Of a stretch of 64,000 nucleotides of DNA, positions 54,617 to 63,795 are shown piece by piece. Source of the DNA: Nitrobacteraceae bacterium AZCC 2146 (GTDB taxonomy: Bacteria; Pseudomonadota; Alphaproteobacteria; Rhizobiales; Xanthobacteraceae); the NCBI GenBank assembly GCA_036924855.1, contig JBAGRP010000001.1, positions 7,056,001 to 7,120,000 on the forward strand, written 5' to 3'. Each line of letters begins with the position of its first letter. Positions within the stretch are counted from its first letter, which is position 1. The notes beneath the pieces were generated by a model. That model had not been told where the DNA came from, ran no database searches, and saw nothing but the letters and a program-made list of their open reading frames with translations. The position numbers were made by a program, and so were the translations under genes.

Positions 54617-56919
54617 TCGTCCCCGCCACCGGTCTGCGCTGGCAACTCTGGCTGGCGCTCGCCGCCGCGGTGCTGTTCAGTTGCGATTCATGGATCCTGG
54701 GGCCGTTTTCCTGGATCTACGCCTATGGCGAGGGGATCGAGACGCTGCCGGTGCATCTGGCGCTGTCGAAGCCGGGGCAGAATTTCTCGCTGTGGGCGCC
54801 GTTTATCGCCGGCGGCGTTGACCGGCTGTCGTTCTGGGGCAATGCCGACCCGCTCAATGTCGAGCCCCTGATGATCCACCTGCTGCCGCTGTGGGCCGCC
54901 AACGGACTGCATCGCTTCCTGCAGTATTTCATCACCATCTTCTTCACCGCACGTGTGGTGCAGGAGCAGTTCCGGCTGGACCGGCGCTGGGGCATGCTGG
55001 CGGGTTTGATCCATGTCGCCTTTGCCTATTTCAGCTTTGGCGAGCTGTTTGCCTTTCCCGGCGTGCCGCTGCTGGTCTGGACCTTGATGCGGGTGATGGA
55101 CCGCTGGCCGTGGTGGCTGGCCTGCGTCGCCGGCCTGCTGTTCTCGACGCTGACGACGTTTTCGCAGAGCGATCCGTATCTTCTCGCTTTCGCCGCAGGA
55201 TGGATACTGATCGTCCGGGCCGACTATCGGCCAGCAGCGCTGGCGCGGTTTGCGGCCTTCTTCGGCGTGCTGCTGCTGGCGGACAGTCCGCAGTTTTTCG
55301 CCATCATGCTCAATGCGGCGCAGTCGCATCGCAGCCACTGGCCGATGGAGACTGTGGATTGGTCGATCGACGGCCTGTTCTATCGTCAGTTTCAGTTCGA
55401 TCTGTTCAATCAGGACATTCGGCTGCGCGGCTTCACCACCACGATGCCGGGTCTGGCGATGCTGGCGGGGCTGGCGCTGGCGATCATGGCTCTGGTCCGC
55501 GGCAGGGTGCGTTCGCCACCGTCCGCGCCGGCGTCGGCATTCCTCAGGGTTTTTGCGCTCTATGCCCTGGTGTCGCAGAAATGGCTGCTGGTCTCGCTCC
55601 AGCACTTCGGCAGCCTTTCGCTGCCGTGGCTGAGCGGGATCTATATGGGGCGCTTCTATACGCTGGCGGCGCCGTTCCTGTTCGCCTGCGGCTTCACGCT
55701 TGCGGCCTATATCGCCTGGCATGCGCTGCTGCGCTGGCAGTCGCTGCGATGGCTGGCGACCGCAGCGGTGGGATGCTTGATTGCCTTCATGCTGATCGAG
55801 CCGAAGGTGTTTTTGTTCTACCCGATCGGCGTTGAGGACCTCGGCCAGAGGAACTATGAAGTGGCCTCGCTGCAGGCGCTGAAGGCAGTCGAGACCGATC
55901 CGTTCCGGGTTGCCAGCGTGCTGCCGCTGCAGCCCGGCTACGCCTATGGGCAGGGATTCGAGACAGCGGACGGCTGGGCCAATCTCTATCCCTCTGTCTA
56001 TCGGGATCTCTGGCTGCGCGTGATTGCGCCGGTGATGAGCCAGCTGCCGGTGGTGCGCAATATTTTCGATCCCGCGGTCGGACGTCCGCAGGATCACTAC
56101 ATCTTTCTCGGCGCGGATCTGATCTATCCGGGCATCGGCGCCTTGCCCGGCGAGGATCCGAAACAGGAGATCACGACCGGCTTCGACATCGACCGCCGCT
56201 TCAATCTCGATATCCTGCGGCTGCTCAATGTCCGCTATCTGCTGTCGGAATACGCGTTGTCCGGCAGCGGCATCAGCCTGGTCCACGCCCCGGCGCATCC
56301 GCCTACCTTCCCGCAGTCCAGGAGCCATCCGACCGGGATGCCGCACTGGGAGCGTCCACCGAAAGCCGAACGCACGGGACTGGTCGCCAATCTCGCGGGC
56401 CTGTTGGGTGACTGGCGTGAGGGCATCCGCAAGCGGCAGGAAGGCAAGGACATCTATATCTACCGGATCGAAAATTCCCTGCCGCGGTACCGACTGGTCG
56501 GGCAGGTGGTCGCCGAGCCGAGCGCAGCGGCGGTGCTTGATCGGTTGTCGACGTCCGGCGCGCGCCAGCTCGCGCAAATGGCGTTCGTCGAATCCACCGA
56601 AGCGCCGGATCTGGCTGCAATGACTGCGTCCAGTGATCTGGCGGGCAGCGTCAGGGTGGTCCAGCAGGATCCGGACAGTATCGAGCTTGACCTCGACCAT
56701 GCCGGCGCCAGCTTTCTGGTGATTGCAAATACATGGAGCCAGTATTGGCGGGCCACGGTCGATGGCCAGCCGCGCAAACTGATCCGCACCAATCACGCCC
56801 AGCAGGGGCTGCGAATCGCCGCCGGCGAAAAGCGGGTCACCCTTCGCTATCAACCGCCTTACGCACCGGCGGCGATCTTTGGGCGTCTGACCGGCGTTGC
56901 GCCGGATGTCTCGCAGTGA
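54613..56919 (+). CDS. YfhO-like polytopic membrane protein
   Basis: The 768-residue protein starts at TTG with AAGGA about seven bases before it. About twelve helices occupy residues 8-400; the early loop has YGEGIETLPVHLAL and FIAGGVDRLSFWGNADPL. The C-terminal soluble part contains RVASVLPLQPGYAYGQGFET and ends in a YfhO-type sandwich, FLVIANTWSQYWRATVDG with LRYQPPYAP. YfhO-type proteins are GT-C-related and help glycosylate cell-surface polymers in Gram-positives. It is a clear paralogue of 61390-63690 over full length. Confidence 0.78.
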   Translation: MIVPATGLRWQLWLALAAAVLFSCDSWILGPFSWIYAYGEGIETLPVHLALSKPGQNFSLWAPFIAGGVDRLSFWGNADPLNVEPLMIHLLPLWAANGLHRFLQYFITIFFTARVVQEQFRLDRRWGMLAGLIHVAFAYFSFGELFAFPGVPLLVWTLMRVMDRWPWWLACVAGLLFSTLTTFSQSDPYLLAFAAGWILIVRADYRPAALARFAAFFGVLLLADSPQFFAIMLNAAQSHRSHWPMETVDWSIDGLFYRQFQFDLFNQDIRLRGFTTTMPGLAMLAGLALAIMALVRGRVRSPPSAPASAFLRVFALYALVSQKWLLVSLQHFGSLSLPWLSGIYMGRFYTLAAPFLFACGFTLAAYIAWHALLRWQSLRWLATAAVGCLIAFMLIEPKVFLFYPIGVEDLGQRNYEVASLQALKAVETDPFRVASVLPLQPGYAYGQGFETADGWANLYPSVYRDLWLRVIAPVMSQLPVVRNIFDPAVGRPQDHYIFLGADLIYPGIGALPGEDPKQEITTGFDIDRRFNLDILRLLNVRYLLSEYALSGSGISLVHAPAHPPTFPQSRSHPTGMPHWERPPKAERTGLVANLAGLLGDWREGIRKRQEGKDIYIYRIENSLPRYRLVGQVVAEPSAAAVLDRLSTSGARQLAQMAFVESTEAPDLAAMTASSDLAGSVRVVQQDPDSIELDLDHAGASFLVIANTWSQYWRATVDGQPRKLIRTNHAQQGLRIAAGEKRVTLRYQPPYAPAAIFGRLTGVAPDVSQ

Positions 56920-56998
56920 CGCCGAATTTGGCTAGGCTCTGTAATGTCAAGACGTTTGTCCGCGCGGCCTGCACAGGGCCAGCCAGGCACTCGCTCCC

Positions 56999-57607
56999 AT
57001 GATCAGCACTGTTCAGGATGTGACCGCCTTGATCCAGACTCACGCTGCCTTCGCCGGCCTGCTGGGGTTTGTCGTTGCGTTTTTTGGCAGCTTTCTGGGC
57101 ACCAACCTGATCGTTCCCGCCGGCTCCGTCCTGACCGCCATGGGCGTGCTGATGGGCGCCGGCGTGATACCCTGGACCATCCTGGTCTGGGCGGCCTGCG
57201 GGGCGGCACTGGGCATGACTGCGTGTTACGCTTTCGGCCAGTATTTTGGGGACCGCGTACAGCAAATCCCGCTGTTGAAAAACCGGCCCGAATTCATGCG
57301 GCGGGCCAAGGCAATTTTCGAAAAACACGGCTTCCTGTCGATCTTGATCGGCTATTTTTCCGGGCCGCTCCGGGCCCCGATCGCGTGCATCGCTGGCATC
57401 GCCGACATGGGCCGCCTCAGATTTGAACTTGCCAACCTGTCGTCCGCCTTCATCTGGTCCGCCGTCGCGATCGGCATCGGCGCAGCGCCCGGAGCCATCA
57501 TCGAACCGGACAGCATATGGCTGCTGATCGCGCCTGTTCTGGTGCCTGCGGTCATGGTCGGGCTGTCGGCGGCGGTCTATTATTTTCGATCTAAAATGAG
57601 GCGGTAA
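56999..57607 (+). CDS. DedA/VTT-family membrane protein
   Basis: The 202-residue protein has FFGSFLGTNLIVPAGSVLTA (a DedA re-entrant loop with acidic/polar residues replaced here by Asn), GQYFGDRVQQIPLLKNRPEF, and FEKHGFLSILIGYFSGPLRA, which corresponds to the conserved F-x-R-F-x-P-x-x-R block with Ser and Gly substitutions. Four to six membrane helices are predicted. DedA proteins recycle undecaprenyl phosphate or scramble lipids, which would suit a polysaccharide locus. It lies 79 bases after the YfhO-like gene. Confidence 0.85.
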   Translation: MISTVQDVTALIQTHAAFAGLLGFVVAFFGSFLGTNLIVPAGSVLTAMGVLMGAGVIPWTILVWAACGAALGMTACYAFGQYFGDRVQQIPLLKNRPEFMRRAKAIFEKHGFLSILIGYFSGPLRAPIACIAGIADMGRLRFELANLSSAFIWSAVAIGIGAAPGAIIEPDSIWLLIAPVLVPAVMVGLSAAVYYFRSKMRR

Positions 57608-57857
57608 TCGCCATCTCCGGTACGAATGAGGAGCTCCGGGCTTGATGCCCGGTATGGTCACGGGACATGTCGCTCACACCAGAGCGGATTACGGCCGTGC
57701 AGAATTGAAAGCACGCATTGACGCTGCAGTGTTTATGAACATAAACGTTGATAGCTCGGTTGCGGATCGTATTTCCGTATCGGATTTGACCGGAGCGACT
57801 GCGCCCGCTGTCCGCGTGGTGCTGGATTCCATGTTTCGGGTGGTCGTTTAAGGGGAC
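57608..57857. other. Gap with a small hairpin after the DedA gene
   Basis: The hairpin CCGGGC-TTGAT-GCCCGG (57636-57652) is perfect but lacks a following T-run. The rest of this 250-base gap shows no credible gene. Confidence 0.35.
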
Positions 57858-58379
57858 ATGATGCTTGATTGGACTGGCGCTTCCGGCTTCGTGGCTTTGG
57901 TCTGGCTGGCCTGCCATTTCCTGATCTATGTGGCCGTGTTGCGAAACATGCCGCTCTTCCAGACCGAAAGAGGCATTTTTCTGTATCATCTGACCTCCAC
58001 AGCGATTTTCGTTGGTGCTGCACTGCTGATCTTTCTGATCCGTCGTGACAGCGAAGCGTTTGCCGTCGCTTGCGCGCTGGTCGCGGGTCATGGCATTTAC
58101 AGCATTTCGTTTCTCGAGCTGTGGTCGCTGGCCCAGGGAAGCTATTCGCTGTCGATCATGGGGCAGGGAAGGTCGGACAAGGCGCCGTCCCGGGCCGAAC
58201 TCGTTGACTCGTTTTCGAGGATTGGAAACGCCAAAAAGGCGGACCGGCTTTCCGGCCTGCAGGGCTCAAACCTCATTCGGCTGGATGGAAACCATTGGAA
58301 GCTGAACGGCTCCGGTGCTACCGTTGCTTCGGTACTGAGAAGACTTTTGTGGCTGGCCAATATTAAAGAGCGCGGTTGA
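57858..58379 (+). CDS. Small membrane protein with a C-terminal winged-helix-like domain
   Basis: The 173-residue protein has three or four helices (GFVALVWLACHFLIYVAVL, FVGAALLIFLI) in the first ~100 residues. The rest reads ELVDSFSRIGNAKKADRLSG, LQGSNLIRLDG and HWKLNGSGATVASVLRRL, a helix-helix-wing pattern like a winged-helix DNA-binding domain. The next gene, four bases downstream, has the same plan, so they form a pair. I know of similar pairs in polysaccharide loci but no proven function. ATG at 57861 is an alternative start. Confidence 0.75.
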   Translation: MMLDWTGASGFVALVWLACHFLIYVAVLRNMPLFQTERGIFLYHLTSTAIFVGAALLIFLIRRDSEAFAVACALVAGHGIYSISFLELWSLAQGSYSLSIMGQGRSDKAPSRAELVDSFSRIGNAKKADRLSGLQGSNLIRLDGNHWKLNGSGATVASVLRRLLWLANIKERG

Positions 58380-58383
58380 ATCG

Positions 58384-58869
58384 ATGTTGGCTGTCTTCGG
58401 CGCGCTGGGGGTATTTATTGGCACGGTTGTCGTACACGCCATCGTCTGCCGACTGCCGATCGGCCTCAATATCGTGTTTCGCTTCGTCGCCGTCGGTGGT
58501 GTCCTTGGCTTGGCCTGGACGTGGTGGTTGTACAGCAGTTATGGGCTCGTGCCCCAGTTCTGGGCCGGTGCGCTGGTTTACGGCCTATGCTGCGAACTCT
58601 ATGTTTTCCTGTTTACGCTGGCCATGAGCAGCATTTCCGCGAACCTGCTCGTCAGCCTCAGCCGGCGTGCGATGACCGCAGTGGAGATCGAGCAGCTCTA
58701 CGACAGCCGCGCGATGGTCTCTTCACGGATTGACCGTCTGGTTGCCGTCGGATTGTTCGACGAGACCGCCGCCGGGCTGGAGTTGACCGCGAAGGGCGCA
58801 CGTACGGTTCGGACGTTCGGAAAGCTCCGGACCTTTTTCCGTCATCCGCCGCCGGCCAATCTTCAGTGA
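58384..58869 (+). CDS. Small membrane protein with a C-terminal winged-helix-like domain
   Basis: The 161-residue protein has four helices (LGVFIGTVVVHAIVCRL, IVFRFVAVGGVLGLAWTWWL and others) and a cytoplasmic tail, TAVEIEQLYDSRAMVSSRID, RLVAVGLFDETAAGLELTAK, which is a good MarR-like winged helix with its wing at LELTAKGAR. It begins four bases after its partner. Membrane-anchored DNA-binding is one possibility; protein-protein contact is another. It is followed by the YfhO-like gene at 58901. Confidence 0.77.
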   Translation: MLAVFGALGVFIGTVVVHAIVCRLPIGLNIVFRFVAVGGVLGLAWTWWLYSSYGLVPQFWAGALVYGLCCELYVFLFTLAMSSISANLLVSLSRRAMTAVEIEQLYDSRAMVSSRIDRLVAVGLFDETAAGLELTAKGARTVRTFGKLRTFFRHPPPANLQ

Positions 58870-58900
58870 TGAAGTCCGGCCCCCACTGGAAGACTGAGCG

Positions 58901-61393
58901 ATGACCGGGAGTCGGCCGCGGATTGACGTGTCGTTGCTGTGCCAGGACCTCGCGGTCGTCGCGCTGCTGGCCGGCCTCAGCGTCCTGCTTTTTCGCGACA
59001 GCCTCGCCAATGGCCTCTACATCGGCAATCCCGATCGCCTGAACAGCAATCTCAAGATCTTGAAGTTTTACGTCGATGGTCTCGCGCAGGGGCATCTCGA
59101 TGCCTGGAGCCCGTTCGAGATGCTGGGCTACGACTCGTTCACGCTGCCCTACACATTTCCCAGCCTGTTCACCCTGATCGCCTACCTCGGGGGCATCTCG
59201 CAGCTCTACATTATTGCAGGTTACGACGTCATCGCGCTGCTTGGCCTAGCCGGGATTGCCGCCTACGCGTTCCTGCGCGCGGAACTCAAGCTCGTGTTCC
59301 CGGCGTTGATCGGCGCGGTGATGTACGAATTCTCCGCGCTCTCGATCCTGAAAGTCGGACAGAATGATCTGAGCTTTGCGGTCTTTATTTTCATTCCCGT
59401 CATCATGCTCGCGATCAGGTCGATCTCCCGCCAGACCCTGGTGAGGAGTTTTGTTGCGCTGAGCCTGCTCATCTTCCTGCTGCTGCATTTCACGTTCCTG
59501 CAAAAGGCGGCCTATGCGCTGATCCTCGCGGGCTGCTACGCGCTTTATCGAACATGGTCACAGCGCGAATGGCGGATCGCCGTGGTGTTCGGCGGGGCGA
59601 GCCTGGCCGGGCTGATCGGGGCCCTTCCGCGCCTCTACGGCATCGCGGTGGCGATCAAGCAGTATTCGCGCGTCATCGCGGGCATGAATTTCGACAACTT
59701 CGCAGACGTCTATAATTTTCAAGGGATCTATCCATTGCAAATGCTGCGATGGTTCGACGTGAGCATCTTCGGTCGCTTTCCGTCGGAGGCGGTCTCGATG
59801 CTGCGCAATTCGATCAATTTGACCGAGGGTTTTCTGCTTTATACGTCCTCGCTGGTCCCGTTTTTCGTGATCTTCGGGCTGTTCACCTATGGTGGCCGGC
59901 CGCTCCGGCTTCTTCACACCCGGCGTAACGACGCCAGCTTCTTTTTCTGGTTCTTGTGTTTCACATTCTCGGTCATCGCCATTCCGTGGATGCTGGAACT
60001 GGTGTGGCTGCTGTTCATGCGGATGGATTTCACGCATGCGCGGATCCTGATCGTCGGTCTGCTGCCATTGTCGATGGTTGTCGGCCTCCTTTTGGCCGAC
60101 ATGTCGCCGCGGGAATCAAGCACCCCACGGTCCATGCTTGCGCATGCAGCGATTGCGATGTGTCTGGCGATTCTGCTGGTCGGCGGCATCGAACTGATCG
60201 TCGGCGTGGTCCGGGGCAGCGTCCCAGTGCGGTTCATTTATTCGGGATTGCGACTGCTTGATTCAGCGCTCATCAGGATCGTTCTGTCGGCGATCGTCGT
60301 GGGCTGCCTCATGGCGGCGATGAACCCGCGTTATACGGCGCGGCCTGGCCTGACGCGCTTCGCGCTGTTGCGCCGGCCGGGGGTGAACCATGTCCTTTAC
60401 CTCACCATCGGACTTGCCATCGGACTGCACACGTTCCTGGGCGCGAATTTCGACGTCAACGGCGCTTATACGCGCACGCCGCCGCCGTTCCGCGACGGAA
60501 ACAACCACTACTCGACCAAGGATAATTTCCGCCCGCCGTCGCCGGACGCGATCGCCGCGCTCAACCATCGGCTTGAGAACAACGACTATCGCGCCGCGCT
60601 GCTGTGCGATCCGAGGATCGCCGGCGGCTTTTGTGCCGGTCATGTTCCGGGCTTCTGGCGGTTGCGGGTGGTGGATGGTTATTACGGACTGGGCGTGCCG
60701 ACGCGGCTGGCGATCTTGCCCTGGAAGTCAGGACTGAGCCTGCGCACGATCAGTTTCACCAATCCGAATGAACTTGATTGGCCGATGCTCAGCCTCCTGA
60801 ACGTCAAATACGCGGCGCGAATTCCGGAGTCGCTCTATCGCAACAACAGTGCGCAAGACGGCGAACCGTGGAAGCCGGCCGATCCGAACGATGTCGAGAT
60901 CATTCCGAATCCGTTGCCGGTGACTCCGCGTTATTTCTTCACCCGCCACGTCGTTCCGGTTGCGAACGTCACTGAAGCGGCAGCGAAGCTTATTCAGAAG
61001 GATGCGGTTCTGGTCGATCTCACTGAGACCTCGTTTGTCGAAGGCGGCCCGATCCCCAGTGACTGCGCGGACGGCAAGGTCCTCTCGGCAACGGGGAATG
61101 GCGACAACATCAGGCTCGAAGTCGCGCCTTCCAATTCGGAGCGTTTCCTCGTTGCCAACGAGCTGTATTTTCCGGGATGGTCGGCCCTCGTGAATGGAAA
61201 GAGCGCATCGGTCTATCCGACCAATGCGGTCATGCGCGGTGTCGTCGTGCCGGCGGGGACGACGACGGTGGAACTGGTCTATACGCCGGTGGTTCGTCGC
61301 CCGCTTTCTTTCCTGGTCTATGGTATAGCCTTGCTTCTTCTCGTCGCCGGCGCACTGTTTTTCGGGCGCAGTAGCTGGTTTGCGCGACCATGA
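58901..61393 (+). CDS. YfhO-like polytopic membrane protein
   Basis: The 830-residue protein has about twelve helices between residues 15 and 520 and a long soluble C-terminal part. NELYFPGWSALVNGKSASVY and GTTTVELVYTP near the end are the YfhO C-terminal signature, followed by a final membrane helix and FARP. The early loop LKFYVDGLAQGHLDAWSPFE carries the acidic residue expected in GT-C folds. It overlaps the next gene as ATGA. It is the best YfhO match in the window. Confidence 0.82.
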   Translation: MTGSRPRIDVSLLCQDLAVVALLAGLSVLLFRDSLANGLYIGNPDRLNSNLKILKFYVDGLAQGHLDAWSPFEMLGYDSFTLPYTFPSLFTLIAYLGGISQLYIIAGYDVIALLGLAGIAAYAFLRAELKLVFPALIGAVMYEFSALSILKVGQNDLSFAVFIFIPVIMLAIRSISRQTLVRSFVALSLLIFLLLHFTFLQKAAYALILAGCYALYRTWSQREWRIAVVFGGASLAGLIGALPRLYGIAVAIKQYSRVIAGMNFDNFADVYNFQGIYPLQMLRWFDVSIFGRFPSEAVSMLRNSINLTEGFLLYTSSLVPFFVIFGLFTYGGRPLRLLHTRRNDASFFFWFLCFTFSVIAIPWMLELVWLLFMRMDFTHARILIVGLLPLSMVVGLLLADMSPRESSTPRSMLAHAAIAMCLAILLVGGIELIVGVVRGSVPVRFIYSGLRLLDSALIRIVLSAIVVGCLMAAMNPRYTARPGLTRFALLRRPGVNHVLYLTIGLAIGLHTFLGANFDVNGAYTRTPPPFRDGNNHYSTKDNFRPPSPDAIAALNHRLENNDYRAALLCDPRIAGGFCAGHVPGFWRLRVVDGYYGLGVPTRLAILPWKSGLSLRTISFTNPNELDWPMLSLLNVKYAARIPESLYRNNSAQDGEPWKPADPNDVEIIPNPLPVTPRYFFTRHVVPVANVTEAAAKLIQKDAVLVDLTETSFVEGGPIPSDCADGKVLSATGNGDNIRLEVAPSNSERFLVANELYFPGWSALVNGKSASVYPTNAVMRGVVVPAGTTTVELVYTPVVRRPLSFLVYGIALLLLVAGALFFGRSSWFARP

Positions 61394-63690
61394 TCAAATC
61401 GCTGCTGCTGCCGGGCGACGAAGATCGGCGAGGCCTGCAGCGGCACGTCGTGTTTGCGCTCATCGTAGCTGCGCTGTGCTCCTGCGAATCCTGGATGTTC
61501 GGATCGCTGTCATGGGTGTACGGCTACGGCAGCGGGCTGGAGACCATTCCCGCCTATCTTGCACTGGACAGCAACGACCGGAACTTCTCGCTGTGGTCGC
61601 CGTTCGTCGCCGGCGGCATCGATCGGCTGGCGTTCTGGGGCAACGCCGATCCGATCAGCATCGAGTTGCTGCTGTTCAAGCTGCTGCCGATCTGGCTGGC
61701 AAACGGGCTGCATCGCTTCCTGCAATATTTCGTCGCTGTGTTTTTCGCCACGCGGGTTGGCAAGGAGCAACTCGGCCTGGATTGGCGCTGGAGCGCGTTT
61801 CTCGGTCTGCTGCACGGCGCCTTTGCCTATCAGACCACAGGCGCGCTGCTCACTATTGCGGGCGTTCCCTTGCTCGTGTGGCTGCTGGATCGCGTCACCG
61901 CTCCGAACCGGTCATGGATCGCGGCCGTGGTCGCCGGAGCCCTGTTCTCGCTCTGCACCACCTTCACCTTCAGCGATCCCTATCTGCTGCTGTTTGCAGC
62001 GATGTGGCTGATCATCGTGTCGCGCCGTTATTCCTTCCATGTTGCGCGGCAGTTCGCGCTGTTTTCGATCGCGCTGCTGCTCGCGGATTGTCCGCAATTG
62101 TTCGCTATCGCCGCCAATGGTCCGACCTCGCATCGCGCCGGCTGGCCGAGCGAGCAGATCGGATGGTCGATCGACGGGCTTTTCTACCGGCAGCTGCAGT
62201 TCGATGTTTTCTCGCAGAACAAGCTGCTCGATTTCATCACGCTGAACGTGCCGCCGGTGATCTTCCTGCTCGGTCTGCCTTTGGCTGCTTTTGGTGGCTG
62301 GCGCACCGATCAGGAGCGATATTCCGCATCGATGTTTTTGCGTGTCTTCGCCATCTGGGCGGTGCTCTCGCAAAAATGGCTGTGGATCCTGGTGCAGACG
62401 ATGGTGGCGCTGGCGCTGCCATTCGTGAATGGCGTCTATATGGGGCGGTTCTTCCAGATCCCCGCGGCCTTCGTGCTGGCCTGCGGACTGACGCTGGCCG
62501 GGCGCATGCTGTGGCTGCGGATGTCGCGCCCGGCCTTGCGCCGCGGCGTGGCTGCGGTGGCGATCGGATTCGCCGCGTTCATGATCGTGTGGCCGAAGGT
62601 TCACCTGTTTTATCCACTCGGCGTCAACGACTGGGGCGAGCGCAACTACCGGATCACGGCACTGGACGACATCCGGGCGAAGGAGGCCGCGCCGTTCCGG
62701 GTGGCGAGCGTCTTGCCGCTGCAGCCGGCCTACGCGTACGCCCAGGGTCTCGAGACCGTGGATGGCTGGGCCAATCTCTATCCGGCCTTCTATCGCGACC
62801 TGTGGTACCGGGCGTTGACGCCGCTGTTTGCGGAATTGCCCTACACGCGCGGTGTGTTCGGCGTCGATACCGGACGCCCGGAGGACAATTTTGTTTTCCT
62901 CGGCGCAGATCTGATCCAGCCGGTGGTCGGGCTGTTGCCCGGCGAAGATGTCGTGGCTGCACTCAAGGCCGGATTCGATGTCGACCGGCGCTTCAACATC
63001 AACATTCTGCGCCTGCTCAACGTGAAATATCTGCTGTCGGAATATCCGCTGCAAGGGCAGGGCATTGCGCTCGTGCATGCGCCCGACGCCTGGCCGGATT
63101 TCCCGGTCTCGCGCAACCATAATACCGGCCTGGTGCAGGGTCCAACGCAGGACATCCCTGGCGGTAGGTTCCAGTTTCTCAAGACCTATGCCCGGCCGCT
63201 GTTCGACCTCGCCAACGCGTGGAAGCGCGATCTGCGCGGCAAGGACATCTTTATCTATGCGATCGACGGCGTACGCCCGCGCTTTCGCATGGTGGAGTCC
63301 GTCGCGGTGGAAAGCTCGGGCAAGGCCGTGCTCGATCGCCTTGCCCGGTCGCGCAGCAACGAAGCCGTGCTGGAACAGGCCGATGTGAAAACTGCGACGG
63401 ATGGATATGGCGAGGTTGCGGCCGGCGATGTTGATATCGTGCGCTACACCCCGGATGAGATCGTGCTCGACCTGAAACACTCCGGAAAGGGCTTCCTTGT
63501 GATTGCCAACACCTGGAGCCCGTACTGGAACGCAGAAGTCGACGGCCGCACTGCGCCGCTGCTCCGGACCAATTACGCGCAGTATGGCCTGGCGATTGGC
63601 GATGGCGACCGCCGGGTGAGGCTGTACTACGATCCGCCTTACGCGCCCGCACGGCTGTTCGCTCGGTCGAGGCCTGAGCCTTCGCATTGA
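61390..63690 (+). CDS. YfhO-like polytopic membrane protein, paralogue of 54613-56919
   Basis: The 766-residue protein parallels the one at 54613-56919 in every block: YGSGLETIPAYLALDS, FVAGGIDRLAFWGNADPISI, NGLHRFLQYFV, IGWSIDGLFYRQLQFDVF, RVASVLPLQPAYAYAQGLET, DGWANLYPAFYRDLWYRA and FLVIANTWSPYWNAEVDG. The pair must derive from a gene duplication. It starts inside the previous stop (ATGA). Helices fill residues 15-400, and the rest is soluble. Both paralogues look intact. Confidence 0.8.
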   Translation: MIKSLLLPGDEDRRGLQRHVVFALIVAALCSCESWMFGSLSWVYGYGSGLETIPAYLALDSNDRNFSLWSPFVAGGIDRLAFWGNADPISIELLLFKLLPIWLANGLHRFLQYFVAVFFATRVGKEQLGLDWRWSAFLGLLHGAFAYQTTGALLTIAGVPLLVWLLDRVTAPNRSWIAAVVAGALFSLCTTFTFSDPYLLLFAAMWLIIVSRRYSFHVARQFALFSIALLLADCPQLFAIAANGPTSHRAGWPSEQIGWSIDGLFYRQLQFDVFSQNKLLDFITLNVPPVIFLLGLPLAAFGGWRTDQERYSASMFLRVFAIWAVLSQKWLWILVQTMVALALPFVNGVYMGRFFQIPAAFVLACGLTLAGRMLWLRMSRPALRRGVAAVAIGFAAFMIVWPKVHLFYPLGVNDWGERNYRITALDDIRAKEAAPFRVASVLPLQPAYAYAQGLETVDGWANLYPAFYRDLWYRALTPLFAELPYTRGVFGVDTGRPEDNFVFLGADLIQPVVGLLPGEDVVAALKAGFDVDRRFNINILRLLNVKYLLSEYPLQGQGIALVHAPDAWPDFPVSRNHNTGLVQGPTQDIPGGRFQFLKTYARPLFDLANAWKRDLRGKDIFIYAIDGVRPRFRMVESVAVESSGKAVLDRLARSRSNEAVLEQADVKTATDGYGEVAAGDVDIVRYTPDEIVLDLKHSGKGFLVIANTWSPYWNAEVDGRTAPLLRTNYAQYGLAIGDGDRRVRLYYDPPYAPARLFARSRPEPSH

Positions 63691-63795
63691 CAATGTCGAT
63701 CAACCACACGCTGTTACGTGGTATCGAAGTCCTGAACGGTTGGACGATGCCAACTGTGTTCGCGTGACACCTCAATAGTCGTTCCCGGGGAAGAG

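Noticed and set aside
54688..56853. Long minus-strand open frame (721 codons)
   Set aside because: It lies opposite the YfhO-like gene; its translation is Arg/Gln/His-rich with no hydrophobic pattern or motif, typical of the antisense frame of GC-rich coding DNA.
61912..63693. Minus-strand frame (593 codons) and plus-strand frame at 61380-63122 (580 codons)
   Set aside because: Both are shadows of the YfhO-like gene at 61390-63690: Arg-rich, no domain, no ribosome-binding site.
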